A DNA stretch of 64,000 nt. Origin: Picosynechococcus sp. PCC 7117. GTDB taxonomy: Bacteria > Cyanobacteriota > Cyanobacteriia > Cyanobacteriales > MRBY01. Made by a program: the position numbers and the translations under genes. The stretch covers positions 2,480,001 to 2,544,000 of the forward strand of contig NZ_CP016477.1 of NCBI RefSeq assembly GCF_001693275.1, read 5' to 3'. The notes under the pieces are model-generated. The model was not told the origin of the DNA, made no database searches, and saw only the letters and a list, made by a program, of their open reading frames with translations. This document shows, piece after piece, positions 18,770-28,311 of the stretch (within the stretch, counting starts at the first letter, position 1; the number at the start of each line of letters is the position of its first letter).

Positions 18770-19675
18770 ATGGCCCAGGCCCAGACGGAATTTAAGATCA
18801 AGTTTTGGGGGGTGCGTGGCAGTATTCCTTGCCCCGGGCGAGAAACCGTCCGCTACGGGGGCAACACCTCCTGTGTAGAGATGTGCGCGGGAAATCAACG
18901 CCTAATCTTTGATGGCGGTACGGGACTGCGCCTGCTGGGTGAAGCGTTGGTCGCTGAATCGGTACCGATTGCTGCCCATTTATTTTTCTCCCACTCCCAT
19001 TGGGATCACATCCAGGGGTTTCCTTTTTTTACGCCCGCTTTTCAGCCACAAAATCGTTTCAATATCTATGGCGTCACTGCGGACGACGAGATCCCGATTC
19101 AAAAACGGCTCCATGACCAAATGCTCCATCCCAACTTTCCGGTGCCTCTCCAGGTGATGCGGGCGGAGCTAAACTTTGTTGCCTTAGCCCTGGGGGAAAC
19201 GGTGTCCCTCGGAGAAGTACGAGTCACCAATGGGCCTTTGAATCATCCCGGTGGCGCGGTGGGCTATCGGGTCGATTGGCAAGGTTTGGGGGTCGCCTAC
19301 ATCACAGACACGGAACATTACGGCGATCGCCTCGATGATCAAGTGCTACGGCTCGCCCAGGGAGCCGATGTCCTCATCATGGATGCGACCTACACGGACG
19401 AGGAATATCATGATCCGCGCCATAGCAAAGTGGGCTGGGGCCATAGTACCTGGCAAGAGGCGGTGAAGGTGGCCCAGGCCGCCAACGTTAAGCAATTAAT
19501 TTTGTTTCACCATGATCCAAGCCATGGTGATGATTTCCTCGATGGCGTCCAAGCAGCGGCCCAGGCTATTTTTCCCCGAACGGCGATCGCCCAAGAAGGA
19601 AAGACCATTATTTTGCAAGCCTCCGGAGAAGGAAATCCTGGGCTGCCTGGGTCGGCCCAAGCACTATCCGTCTGA
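18770..19675 (+). CDS. Metallo-beta-lactamase-fold hydrolase
   Basis: The 301-residue protein begins with FKIKFWGVRGSIPCPG and carries the metal-binding motif HSHWDH at residues 75-80, with later ligands in ITDTEHYGDRLDDQVL and LILFHHDPSH. This combination marks a group of metallo-hydrolases related to PhnP-like and cyclic phosphodiesterases; the substrate is not known. The start lacks an evident Shine-Dalgarno and directly follows the 11-bp tandem repeat. It precedes ribF by 41 bases on the same strand. Confidence 0.88.
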   Translation: MAQAQTEFKIKFWGVRGSIPCPGRETVRYGGNTSCVEMCAGNQRLIFDGGTGLRLLGEALVAESVPIAAHLFFSHSHWDHIQGFPFFTPAFQPQNRFNIYGVTADDEIPIQKRLHDQMLHPNFPVPLQVMRAELNFVALALGETVSLGEVRVTNGPLNHPGGAVGYRVDWQGLGVAYITDTEHYGDRLDDQVLRLAQGADVLIMDATYTDEEYHDPRHSKVGWGHSTWQEAVKVAQAANVKQLILFHHDPSHGDDFLDGVQAAAQAIFPRTAIAQEGKTIILQASGEGNPGLPGSAQALSV

Positions 19676-19716
19676 TATCGGTATAAAATACGGTCAAATG
19701 TTTCGGACTGTAAAGC

Positions 19717-20712
19717 GTGCGGGTAATCTCATCAACAACTGAAGCGTTAACACCCACTTGCATTGCCCTGGGCAATTTTGACGGGGTTCACCGGGGACAC
19801 CAGCGGGTCATTGCCCCGGCGGTTACCCAAGCAAGGGCGCTGTCCCAAGGGGTTGTGGTAGGCGATCGCCTTTCAAATTCTCCTAAAATCCACGCCACCG
19901 TTGTCACCTTTGACCCCCACCCCCGGGAGTTTTTCTCTGGGAACCCCCAACATCTCCTCACGCCCCTCCCAGAAAAACAAGCCTTTCTAGCGCAGTTTGG
20001 GATCGAACAATTGGTATTGCTCCCCTTCGACCGGGAACTCGCGGCCCTCTCTCCCCAGGAGTTTGTCGCTGAAATCCTCGTCAAACAGTTACAAACCCAG
20101 TCCATTAGTGTCGGGAGTGATTTTTCCTTTGGTCGGGGGCGGAGTGGCAGTGCCACTGATCTCCAGGCGATCGCCAAAAGCTTTGGGATTGATGTTCATA
20201 TCACGCCCCTGTGCCGGGAAGCCGAAACAAGAATTAGCAGTTCTGCCATTCGCGAAGCCCTGGCGACGGGACAAATTCAATACGCAAATCAACTGCTCGG
20301 TCGTCCCTATTCCCTCCAAGGCACCGTAACCCATGGTCAAAAATTAGGCCGTCAAATCGGTTTTCCCACCGCCAATCTCCAGGGAGAAGCGACGAAATTT
20401 TTACCGAAATACGGAGTCTATGCGGTGCAAGTCACCAGCGATGTTTTGCCCACCGCCCAATGGGGCATACTAAACATTGGGTGTCGCCCCACGGTCACAA
20501 CCACTGCCCTGCCGACGGTGGAAGTGCACCTCTTGGATTATCACCAGGATCTCTATGGGGCCAACTTGAAGGTTGATCTCCTCCATTACCTGCGTCCAGA
20601 ACAAAAATTTGCCTCCCTCCAGGCCCTCCAAAATCAAATTCACCAGGATGGCGATCGCGCCCGTACCCTGCTCACCACCACCTCCAATCAGCATGAAAGA
20701 ACGCATTCGTGA
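19717..20712 (+). CDS. ribF: Bifunctional riboflavin kinase / FMN adenylyltransferase (RibF)
   Basis: The 331-residue enzyme makes FMN from riboflavin and then FAD from FMN. The N-terminal nucleotidyltransferase domain has LGNFDGVHRGHQRVI and, further on, TRISSSAIREAL. The C-terminal kinase domain begins LGRPYSLQGTVTHGQKLGRQIGFPTANL, the conserved flavokinase motif, followed by YGVYAV. The assigned start is GTG at 19717. The next gene, a MoxR-type ATPase, starts inside its last 20 bases, suggesting co-transcription. The one interruption of homology (a short insertion with GVVVGDRLSNSPKIHA) coincides with a HIP1 site. Confidence 0.95.
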   Translation: MRVISSTTEALTPTCIALGNFDGVHRGHQRVIAPAVTQARALSQGVVVGDRLSNSPKIHATVVTFDPHPREFFSGNPQHLLTPLPEKQAFLAQFGIEQLVLLPFDRELAALSPQEFVAEILVKQLQTQSISVGSDFSFGRGRSGSATDLQAIAKSFGIDVHITPLCREAETRISSSAIREALATGQIQYANQLLGRPYSLQGTVTHGQKLGRQIGFPTANLQGEATKFLPKYGVYAVQVTSDVLPTAQWGILNIGCRPTVTTTALPTVEVHLLDYHQDLYGANLKVDLLHYLRPEQKFASLQALQNQIHQDGDRARTLLTTTSNQHERTHS

Positions 20713-21637
20713 CCTCACCGATAACCTCTCGAAAACCATCGTCGGTAAAGAGGATGCCATTCGTCTTGTCCTTGTGGCGATGTTAAGTGGCGGCCATGTG
20801 CTCCTCGAAGACGTCCCCGGCGTTGGCAAGACCCTTTTAGCAAAATCCCTCGCCCGTTCCGTCAATGGACGCTTTCAGCGGATTCAATGCACCCCCGATC
20901 TCTTGCCCAGTGACATTACAGGCACCAATATTTGGAATCCCAGTAGCCGCGAATTTGAATTTTTATCCGGCCCTGTGTTTGCCAATGTCCTCCTCGCCGA
21001 CGAAATTAATCGGGCCACCCCCCGTACCCAGTCCGCACTCCTCGAAGTAATGGAAGAGCAACAGGTGACCGTCGATGGTGAAGCCCGTAAAGTACCTAAA
21101 CCTTTCTTCGTGATTGCGACCCAGAACCCCATCGAATATCAGGGCACCTTTCCGCTCCCAGAAGCCCAGATGGATCGTTTTATTCTTTCGCTTACCCTCG
21201 GCTATCCTGGCTTTTCTGAGGAGGTAGATATGCTCCAACTCCACCAATCCCGCATTGCCCCAGAGGAACTCAAGCCCTGTATTTCTCTAGAGGAGATGCG
21301 TGAACTCCAAGGTCTTGTGAATCAAATCCACGTCGAAAAATCGATCCAGGAATATATCGTCAAAATTGTCCAAAAATCCCGTAATTACGAAGGGATTATT
21401 CTGGGGGTGAGTCCCCGGGGCACGGTGGCTCTCCAACGGGCGGCCCAGGCCTATGCGTTCTTGGCGGATCGAGATTTCATTACGACCGATGACATCAAAT
21501 ACCTTGCACCGTTTGTTTTAGCCCATCGGGTGATTGTCACTGGTGGCAAAGGCGCGAAGGACGTGATCAAGACTTTGGTGGCGACAATTACTGACCCTTC
21601 CACGCCCAATAGTGATTACAGTTTGCCGACGACCTAA
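20693..21637 (+). CDS. MoxR-family AAA+ ATPase
   Basis: From the ATG at 20693 (MKERIRDLTDNL) the protein has 314 residues. The Walker A motif is DVPGVGKT at 40-47 and Walker B is VLLADEINRA near 99-108, followed by TPRTQSALLEVMEEQQVTVDG and FVIATQNPIEYQGTFPLPEAQ, all standard for MoxR. These ATPases act as chaperones, often with a DUF58 and a VWA protein; neither is adjacent here. The frame extends upstream to 20573 inside ribF, but family members begin near MKERI, so the shorter start overlapping ribF by 20 bases is chosen. Confidence 0.93.
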   Translation: MKERIRDLTDNLSKTIVGKEDAIRLVLVAMLSGGHVLLEDVPGVGKTLLAKSLARSVNGRFQRIQCTPDLLPSDITGTNIWNPSSREFEFLSGPVFANVLLADEINRATPRTQSALLEVMEEQQVTVDGEARKVPKPFFVIATQNPIEYQGTFPLPEAQMDRFILSLTLGYPGFSEEVDMLQLHQSRIAPEELKPCISLEEMRELQGLVNQIHVEKSIQEYIVKIVQKSRNYEGIILGVSPRGTVALQRAAQAYAFLADRDFITTDDIKYLAPFVLAHRVIVTGGKGAKDVIKTLVATITDPSTPNSDYSLPTT

Positions 21638-21695
21638 AATCACCATGTTAAGATTAGTAACGTTTTGTGTTTTTTAGGATTAATGGGGCAACTGG

Positions 21696-22241
21696 ATGTT
21701 CGGCAAAATTTCCCTGGGTAGTGTGGGTTTAGTGGTGGGAGGTATTCTCTCGGTGGTGGGTTTCGCGGCCTATGGCTTTGGTAATGCCACCTTAAATTTG
21801 GCGGGGATGTTCTACGGCATCCCGATTCTTTTGGGCGGGTTGGCCCTCAAGGCAGCGGAAATTAAACCGATCGCCTACAGCAAAGCGCTTTCACCGGAAT
21901 TAGAAGCACTGCGGGACAGCCAAGCAACGGCAACTCAACAGCAAATCAGAAAAGATGTGACCCGGTATCGCTATGGTCAAGATTGTCATTTAGATGATGC
22001 CCTAGAACGCTTAGGATTAAGCCCGACGGACGAGGAACGGCCTCTATTACACCACATCCGCGAGGAATCCCGGGAAGGACGCTATGCGTTGGTACTGGAA
22101 TTTAAGTCGCCGTTATTTTCCCTAGAAGATTGGCAGACCCGCCAGGAGAAAATTGAACGGTTTTTTGGCCCCAACGTGACGGCGGCGATCGCCCAACCCA
22201 CAGAAGATGAAATTGAACTGGCATTGATTCGTGCTGAGTAG
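21696..22241 (+). CDS. DUF2854 family membrane protein
   Basis: The 181-residue product has two N-terminal hydrophobic segments (about residues 7-27 and 33-50, including FYGIPILLGGLALKAAEIKP), then a soluble domain with RYRYGQDCHLDDALERLGLSP and ALVLEFKSPLFSLEDW. This matches DUF2854, found in cyanobacteria and chloroplasts and of unknown function. It follows the MoxR gene by 58 bases on the same strand and precedes psaK by 148 bases. Confidence 0.85.
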   Translation: MFGKISLGSVGLVVGGILSVVGFAAYGFGNATLNLAGMFYGIPILLGGLALKAAEIKPIAYSKALSPELEALRDSQATATQQQIRKDVTRYRYGQDCHLDDALERLGLSPTDEERPLLHHIREESREGRYALVLEFKSPLFSLEDWQTRQEKIERFFGPNVTAAIAQPTEDEIELALIRAE

Positions 22242-22389
22242 CCGATGGGGACGATCCATTTATAAAACTTTACGATGTTGCTAAGTATTGCAAAGGAAAT
22301 AAAGCAAAGGCTCAGCTTTGGGCAAAACTAGGGACAATTACGCTAAAAAATCCAAAATTTATTTAATCGTTATTTAGGAGTCAAGATTT

Positions 22390-22653
22390 ATGTCCCTTGC
22401 CCTTACCCTTGCCGCTGCTGTGCCCACCACCATGGCCTGGAGCCCCAAAGTCGCCGTTGTGATGGTGATCTGCAATGTTTTGGCGATCGCCATTGGGAAA
22501 GCCACCATTAAGCACCCCTCCGAAGGCCCCGAATTGCCGATGCCTGATATGTTCGGTGGTATGGGTCTCCCTGCGCTCTTAGCAACCACGAGTTTCGGAC
22601 ATATCCTCGGTGTTGGGGTGATCCTCGGCCTAGGTAGCATGGGTGCCATCTAA
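22390..22653 (+). CDS. psaK: Photosystem I reaction centre subunit PsaK
   Basis: The 87-residue thylakoid membrane protein has two transmembrane helices (about 18-37 and 60-83) joined by the loop KATIKHPSEGPELPMPDMFGG. FGHILGVGVILGLGSMG in helix two is characteristic of PsaK. It sits at the edge of PSI and binds antenna chlorophyll, with a role in state transitions in cyanobacteria. An AGGAG Shine-Dalgarno lies 8 bases before the ATG. It has its own terminator and appears monocistronic. Confidence 0.96.
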   Translation: MSLALTLAAAVPTTMAWSPKVAVVMVICNVLAIAIGKATIKHPSEGPELPMPDMFGGMGLPALLATTSFGHILGVGVILGLGSMGAI

Positions 22654-22737
22654 GAAACCTGTGTTTGCTGGTTTGATTTGAGCTTGTCATTATTTAAAAT
22701 TCGTCGTTTTGTCTTTTGTTTTGGAGAAGGTTGTTGG

Positions 22738-22765
22738 ATCCCCGGAGTTTTTCTGGGGATTTTTG
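22738..22765 (+). terminator. Rho-independent terminator of psaK
   Basis: ATCCCC and GGGGAT pair around a GGAGTTTTTCT loop and are followed by TTTTTG, about 85 bases after the psaK stop. Confidence 0.75.
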
Positions 22766-22902
22766 TTGTGGGGTGGTTTTAAAAAATCCAGAGGCGATCG
22801 CCGTTAGTGAGCAACAACTCCGAACAACGCCAGCAAATTAGCTGTTTTAAAATAAAAGGCTAAACCTCCATTGCAACTGCCAGTCCAAAGTTGACCGCCC
22901 CT

Positions 22903-24123
22903 ATGCTCGCCGAAATTAAAAGCCTTGCCGAAACCTTAGCGCCCCGTTTAATTGAAATCCGTCGCCATATCCATGCCCACCCTGAACTGAGCGGCGAGGA
23001 GCAACAGACAGCGGCCTATGTGTCTGGGGTTTTGTCTTCCTGCGGCATTGCGGTACAGGAGTCCGTGGGAAAAACAGGGGTGGTTGGTAACCTCCGGGGC
23101 CAAGGCACCGATCCGCGCACCCTAGGGATCCGCGTCGATATGGATGCGCTGCCGATCCAAGAATGTACAAAATTAGATTACGCTTCTACCCGCATGGGAG
23201 TGATGCACGCCTGCGGCCATGATGTACACACAACGGTGGGTCTGGGAGCAGCGATGGTCTTGGCCCAACTTCCGGAGGCGATCGCCGGTAATATTCGTTT
23301 TTTATTTCAGCCCGCCGAAGAAATTGCCCAGGGGGCGAAATGGATGGTTGATGACGGTGCCTTGGTGGGGATCGATGGGGTGATTGGCTTACACGTTTTC
23401 CCGACCATTCCCGCTAAAAACATTGGGATTCGCTATGGTGCCCTGACGGCTGCCGCCGATGATTTAGAAATTTTTATCTACGGTGAATCGGGCCATGGGG
23501 CGCGACCCCACCAAGCCATTGATGCGATTTGGATTGCTGCCCAGGTGGTCACGGCCCTACAACAGTCGATCAGCCGCACCCAAAATCCCCTGCGACCCAT
23601 CGTCCTCACCATTGGCAAAATTAACGGGGGCCGGGCCGCCAATGTCATCGCCGATGAAGTACACATGACTGGCACCGTGCGATCGCTCCACCCAGAAACC
23701 CATGCGGATTTACCCCAATGGATTGAAAATATTGTCGCCAACATCTGCAATACCTACGGCGCGAAATATAAGGTCAACTACCAGCGGGGGGTGCCTTCGG
23801 TGCAAAATGATCCCGGTTTGACGAAAATCCTTGAACAGGCGAGTCGGGAAGCCCTAGGCGATCGCCATGTAGAAATTTTGCCGGAGCCTTCCCTGGGGGC
23901 CGAAGATTTTTCTATGTACCTCGAAAATCTCCCCGGGACGATGTTTCGCTTGGGGGTCGGCCACCAAAACCGCTTGAACTATCCCCTGCACCACCCCCTC
24001 TTTGACATTGATGAAAGCGCAATTCTGACAGGGGTCGTTACCCTCGCCTACACGGCCCACAAATATTTCCAAGCCACAGCCCCGGCCCCAAGCCACCAAT
24101 CTCTGGAAAACATCCCACAATAG
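22903..24123 (+). CDS. M20-family amidohydrolase (IAA-amino acid/hippurate hydrolase type)
   Basis: From ATG 22903 the protein has 406 residues; a TTG at 22891 would add four. M20D features are RRHIHAHPELSGEEQQTA near 20-37, the metal ligands in MHACGHDVHT (Cys104 and His106), PAEEIAQGAKWM with the catalytic Glu pair, and LGAEDFSMYLE near the end. These dinuclear metal enzymes cleave N-acyl amino acids or similar amides. The true substrate in cyanobacteria is unknown. The dimerisation domain (about residues 190-300) is intact. Confidence 0.9.
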   Translation: MLAEIKSLAETLAPRLIEIRRHIHAHPELSGEEQQTAAYVSGVLSSCGIAVQESVGKTGVVGNLRGQGTDPRTLGIRVDMDALPIQECTKLDYASTRMGVMHACGHDVHTTVGLGAAMVLAQLPEAIAGNIRFLFQPAEEIAQGAKWMVDDGALVGIDGVIGLHVFPTIPAKNIGIRYGALTAAADDLEIFIYGESGHGARPHQAIDAIWIAAQVVTALQQSISRTQNPLRPIVLTIGKINGGRAANVIADEVHMTGTVRSLHPETHADLPQWIENIVANICNTYGAKYKVNYQRGVPSVQNDPGLTKILEQASREALGDRHVEILPEPSLGAEDFSMYLENLPGTMFRLGVGHQNRLNYPLHHPLFDIDESAILTGVVTLAYTAHKYFQATAPAPSHQSLENIPQ

Positions 24124-24153
24124 AGGGGATTATTTTTCGAGGTAACAGCAGCT

Positions 24154-24441
24154 ATGGCTTTTCCCCAACGCGATCTCCGTCAAATCCACCGCCGCCTTGT
24201 GCCGATTATGGTCGCGCCTCTGTTGATTACGGTGTTGACGGGATCCCTGTTTCAAGTGGCTTCTTTGACGGGCAATACGGCGGATTTTTATTGGTTACTA
24301 GAGCTCCACCGGGGACATTTTGGCCCTGTGAATTTAGAGGTGATCTATCCTTTTCTCAATGCCCTGGGCTTGCTTTTGCTCCTGGCCAGTGGGGCGATGA
24401 TCTGGTGGACGACGCGACCACGGCAGCGGCAACGCCCTTAA
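24154..24441 (+). CDS. PepSY-associated membrane protein, small
   Basis: The 95-residue product has a basic N-terminus (MAFPQRDLRQIHRRLVP), a transmembrane helix at about 17-36 (IMVAPLLITVLTGSLFQVAS), a short external loop with LLELHRGHFGP, and a second helix at about 65-85. The HR..VPIMVAPL and LHRGHFG patterns match PepSY-associated transmembrane proteins. The role is unknown. It lies 30 bases after the M20 gene and 42 before pheA, so a three-gene transcript is possible. Confidence 0.8.
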   Translation: MAFPQRDLRQIHRRLVPIMVAPLLITVLTGSLFQVASLTGNTADFYWLLELHRGHFGPVNLEVIYPFLNALGLLLLLASGAMIWWTTRPRQRQRP

Positions 24442-24483
24442 AAATTGGTAGGATTGGAAACATTCGCAGATTGATCGTCGGGT

Positions 24484-25362
24484 ATGACCATAAAAATTGC
24501 TCACCTTGGGCCAGCGGGCACCAACGCCGAAGCAGCGGCACAGACCTATCAAGGATGGTTGCAGCGGGAACAATCGCCGGCTGTGGATCTAGTACCCTGC
24601 CAAAGCATTGCCCAGAGTTTGTATGCCCTCGCCCACGATGAGGTGCAGTTAGCGGTGATCCCGGTGGAAAATTCGATTCAAGGGTCGGTGGCGATCGCCT
24701 TAGATTTGGTCTGGGAATTGCACCCTTTATCCATCTGCCATCAAATTATTCTCCCCATCCACCATGCCCTAATTTCCTTCGCCCCAGACTTTAGCGAGAT
24801 CAAAGAAGTCCGCTCCCACCCCCAGGCCTTGGCCCAATGTCAACGGTGGCTGGAAAAACATCTGCCCCATGCGGCCCTCATTGAAGCGAATTCAACCACG
24901 GCGGTCTTGGGTAGCCTCAAGGACAATCCTCACCTAGGGGCGATCGCCGCGCCCCGGGCAGCACATCTTTACCACTTACCCATCGTGGTGGATGCCATTG
25001 GTGATTTTCCGCAAAATTGCACCCGGTTTTGGGTTTTAGGGAAGAACGTCCAAACGGCTGGGGATGTGATTTCCCTTGCCTTTACCCTGCCCGCAAAAAT
25101 TCCTGGGGTTCTCGTGAGTGCCCTAGAGGTCTTTGCCCGCCGCAAAATTAACCTCAGCCGCATTGAATCGCGTCCCACGAAACGCTCCCTGGGGGAATAT
25201 TTATTTTTTGTCGATCTCGATGGTTGTCTCACAAATCCCGATGTTCAGGCAGCCCTGACGGAACTCCAGACCCACACAGAAATTTTAAAAATCCTCGGCA
25301 ACTACCGCACGATTCCTTTAGTTTCCCTGGGGGCGATGCCCGCCCCTGATTTTCAGGCGTAG
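24484..25362 (+). CDS. pheA: Prephenate dehydratase (PheA)
   Basis: The 292-residue enzyme converts prephenate to phenylpyruvate for phenylalanine synthesis. The catalytic domain starts KIAHLGPAGTNAEAAA and includes VIPVENSIQGSV and the conserved TRFWVLG. The C-terminal ACT domain contains NLSRIESRPTKRSLGEYLFFVD, the usual site of allosteric phenylalanine binding, so feedback inhibition is likely. No chorismate mutase domain is fused. It converges with cphA, with 50 bases between the stops. Confidence 0.95.
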   Translation: MTIKIAHLGPAGTNAEAAAQTYQGWLQREQSPAVDLVPCQSIAQSLYALAHDEVQLAVIPVENSIQGSVAIALDLVWELHPLSICHQIILPIHHALISFAPDFSEIKEVRSHPQALAQCQRWLEKHLPHAALIEANSTTAVLGSLKDNPHLGAIAAPRAAHLYHLPIVVDAIGDFPQNCTRFWVLGKNVQTAGDVISLAFTLPAKIPGVLVSALEVFARRKINLSRIESRPTKRSLGEYLFFVDLDGCLTNPDVQAALTELQTHTEILKILGNYRTIPLVSLGAMPAPDFQA

Positions 25363-25412
25363 GATGCTCGTTTTTTGTTTGAAAAATAGGTGAATTACGG
25401 ACAAACGACCCC

Positions 25413-28106
25413 TTAACTAGCGATGGAGGGAGAATTCACCGGAGCTTCGGAAGAGACAGTCGCCGTCCCATTCAGACCAGGGTTAGTTTGGCTAGGTAGG
25501 CGCTGCTCAATCATGGCGATCGCCCTGGTCACACTTTCGGGGAAAATCACCACCAAAGCCTCCTGGGGCGCTTCATCGAGGGCAACATTCAAGGCCCGTT
25601 GTTCATCAAGAATGGTTTCGTATTGGCAATTGGGATTTTCTTCTTGAATCCCCTGGCGGATTAAATCTGCCACTTCCCCTGCGTGGCGGCCCCGTTTGTC
25701 ATCGTCTTCTTTAACGATAATTCGGTCAAAAACCGCAGCGGCAATGCGCCCCAACAAAATTAAATCCTCATCGCGGCGATCGCCAGGGCCACCCACCACC
25801 CCGATTCGTTCGCCGGGCCAGTTTTTCACAAAGGCACCCACGGCCTCATAGCCCGCCGGATTATGGGCATAGTCCACCAGCGCATGGTGTGTTCCCAAAT
25901 CAAAAAGATTCATCCGCCCTGGGGTCTGGGCTGCCGAAGGCTTAAAGGTGCGTAACCCCTGGCGAATATGTTCAATATCAACGCCCTGGGCAAAGGCGGC
26001 CAAACAAGCAGCGAGGGCATTGGCGATCATAAACGGAGCCATGCCCCCCATTGTCACTGGCGCGTGCTTCACATGCTCCACTTGTAGCTTCCATTCTCCT
26101 TCTAACAACGTCAGATAACCATTGTCATAAACCGCCGCCAGTCCACCCCGTCGTATGTGCTCTAAAACCAAGGGATTATCCGGCTGCATCGAAAAATAAG
26201 TGACCTTACCTCGCACCTTTTCGGCCATGGCGGCAACGAGGGGATCATCCGCATTCAGAACCGCATAGCCATCGGGACTAACTGTTTCAGCAATCACGCC
26301 CTTGACCTGGGCCATTTGTTCAATGGTATTGATATCCCCTAGACCTAGGTGATCTGCTGCGACATTAAGGACGACTCCTACATCACAGCGATCAAAGGCT
26401 AAACCAGCCCGTAAAATACCGCCCCGGGCTGATTCCAGGACGGCCACTTCCACCGTTGGGTCTTGGAGAATCATCGCCGCACTTTGGGGGCCAGTATTAT
26501 CACCCTTTTGGGCGAGATAGTCACCGATGTAAACCCCATCTGTGCTGGTATAGCCCACGATTTTTCCTGTTTGGCGATAGATATGGGCCGTTAAACGGGT
26601 AGTGGTAGTTTTGCCATTGGTTCCCGTCAGGGCAATGATGGGAATCCGGCTGGGGGCACCATCAGGATAGAGCATATCCAGTGCTGGGGCCGCCACATTT
26701 CGGGGTAAACCACGGCTTGGCGCCACGTGCATCCGAAAACCAGGAGCCGCATTGACCTCCACAATCACCCCATCGGTATCGGGGAGAGGCTGAGTAATGT
26801 CTTCAGTAACCACATCAATCCCGGCAATATCCAAGCCAATAATTTTGGCCACCCGCTCAAAGAGCCACACATTGTAGGGGTGGATATCATCGGTACGATC
26901 AACGGCAATCCCCCCGGTACTGAGGTTCGCCGTGGCTCGCAAATAGGCAATTTCTCCGTCCTGGAGTACGGTGTCCAGGGATAAGCCTTGGCGATCGAGC
27001 ACTTTTAGGGCTGTTTGGTCGATGACGATGCGGGTGAGGACATTATCATGGCCGTCGCCCCGATTTGGATCGCGGTTTGTTTCTTCGATGAGGGTTTCAA
27101 TGGTTGAGTGACCATCCCCGACCACATGGGCTGGTACCCGTTCGGAGACAGCAACGAGCTTACCGTTAATAACCAATACCCGGTGGTCACTGCCTTTGTA
27201 GTAACGTTCTACGATGACGGAGCGGGTTTTTGAGGCTTCGCCGGCGAGATCATAGGCGTGTTCTGCGTCGGCCCAGGTTTTGATATCAATGGTAATGCCA
27301 CGGCCATGGTTGCCATCGAGGGGTTTAATCACAATGGGATAGCCACCGACATCTTCAATGGCATCCTCAAGGTCATCTAAATAGCGAATCACGGTACCAC
27401 GGGGCACGGGGACACCCGCATCGGCCAAGATATTTTTGGTGCCTTCTTTGTCACAGGCTAATTCAACGGCTAAAATGCCAGATTGGTCGCTGAGGGTGGC
27501 TTGCAGTCGTCGCTGATGTAGGCCATAGCCCAGTTGAATCATGGAACGGGCACTGAGCAATGACCAGGGAATCCCACGGGATTCGGCCTCTTTGACGATG
27601 GTTTCGGTACTGGGGCCGAGGGCTGAGCTGGCACAGAGATCTGTTAGATCGGCGAGATCCTGCTCTAGTTCTTTGGGAGAATAGCGCCCAGTATCAAGGA
27701 TGGATTGACAGAGGCGTACGGCGGCCCGTCCAGCATAACGTCCGGCTTGTTCGTAGATATATTCAAAAACGACATTGTAGACACCATGATCACCAGTGGC
27801 CCGGGTGCGACCAAACCCAACGGGCATACCCGCTAATTCTTGGAGTTCGAGGGCGACATGTTCCACGATGTGACCCATGAGGGTTCCTTCCCGGACACGG
27901 CTTAAAAAACCACCCCGGCAACCGGGGGAGCAGTGGTGTTCGACGAGACTCGGGAGGGTTTCGCTGAGGGCTTCGTAGAATCCGCTAATTTCGTTGGAGG
28001 GGATTTCCGCAATTTCTTCGAGATCGAGACGCATGACGATCAACTTTTTGCGTCGAATACTCCAATAATTGGGGCCTCTGAGGGTTAGGGTCTTGAGGAT
28101 TCTCAT
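25413..28106 (-). CDS. cphA: Cyanophycin synthetase (CphA)
   Basis: The enzyme polymerises aspartate and arginine into cyanophycin (multi-L-arginyl-poly-L-aspartate), a nitrogen store. Starting at ATG 28106 (MRILKTLTLRGPNYWSIRRKK), as in other CphA proteins, it has 897 residues; the frame runs 13 codons further upstream. An N-terminal domain is followed by an ATP-grasp domain (YPIVIKPLDGNHGRGITIDI) that adds aspartate, then a Mur-ligase-like domain with the P-loop LTGTNGKTTTTRL near residue 498 that adds arginine. The C-terminal domain has LVDYAHNPAGYEAV. cphB lies directly upstream on the same strand. Confidence 0.97.
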   Translation of the reverse strand: MRILKTLTLRGPNYWSIRRKKLIVMRLDLEEIAEIPSNEISGFYEALSETLPSLVEHHCSPGCRGGFLSRVREGTLMGHIVEHVALELQELAGMPVGFGRTRATGDHGVYNVVFEYIYEQAGRYAGRAAVRLCQSILDTGRYSPKELEQDLADLTDLCASSALGPSTETIVKEAESRGIPWSLLSARSMIQLGYGLHQRRLQATLSDQSGILAVELACDKEGTKNILADAGVPVPRGTVIRYLDDLEDAIEDVGGYPIVIKPLDGNHGRGITIDIKTWADAEHAYDLAGEASKTRSVIVERYYKGSDHRVLVINGKLVAVSERVPAHVVGDGHSTIETLIEETNRDPNRGDGHDNVLTRIVIDQTALKVLDRQGLSLDTVLQDGEIAYLRATANLSTGGIAVDRTDDIHPYNVWLFERVAKIIGLDIAGIDVVTEDITQPLPDTDGVIVEVNAAPGFRMHVAPSRGLPRNVAAPALDMLYPDGAPSRIPIIALTGTNGKTTTTRLTAHIYRQTGKIVGYTSTDGVYIGDYLAQKGDNTGPQSAAMILQDPTVEVAVLESARGGILRAGLAFDRCDVGVVLNVAADHLGLGDINTIEQMAQVKGVIAETVSPDGYAVLNADDPLVAAMAEKVRGKVTYFSMQPDNPLVLEHIRRGGLAAVYDNGYLTLLEGEWKLQVEHVKHAPVTMGGMAPFMIANALAACLAAFAQGVDIEHIRQGLRTFKPSAAQTPGRMNLFDLGTHHALVDYAHNPAGYEAVGAFVKNWPGERIGVVGGPGDRRDEDLILLGRIAAAVFDRIIVKEDDDKRGRHAGEVADLIRQGIQEENPNCQYETILDEQRALNVALDEAPQEALVVIFPESVTRAIAMIEQRLPSQTNPGLNGTATVSSEAPVNSPSIAS

Positions 28107-28246
28107 AGGTTGGCGTGGTTGAAAGTCTGGTGGGGCTGGGCGCAAATGCCGCTGGGTGGACGATAAGCGGCGTTAGACCAATGCTATCCGCAGCAGTGGC
28201 CTGTCAAGGGGAAATGGTGAACTGGAGTATGACATTTGGCGATCGC

Positions 28247-28270
28247 CCTAGAATTGCTAATTATTCTAGG
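28247..28270. repeat. Inverted repeat between cphB and cphA
   Basis: CCTAGAAT (28247-28254) and ATTCTAGG (28263-28270) form a perfect 8-bp inverted repeat with an 8-base centre. There is no T-run on either strand, so it is either a weak factor-dependent terminator for cphB or a protein-binding site upstream of cphA. Confidence 0.4.
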
Positions 28271-28311
28271 ACAATTTGTTCGTGGATTATTTGTCGGTTA
28301 GTGACCATCAT

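Noticed and set aside
20573-20692. Upstream extension of the MoxR gene
   Set aside because: The added residues are an out-of-frame reading of ribF; MoxR homologues start near MKERIRDL at 20693.
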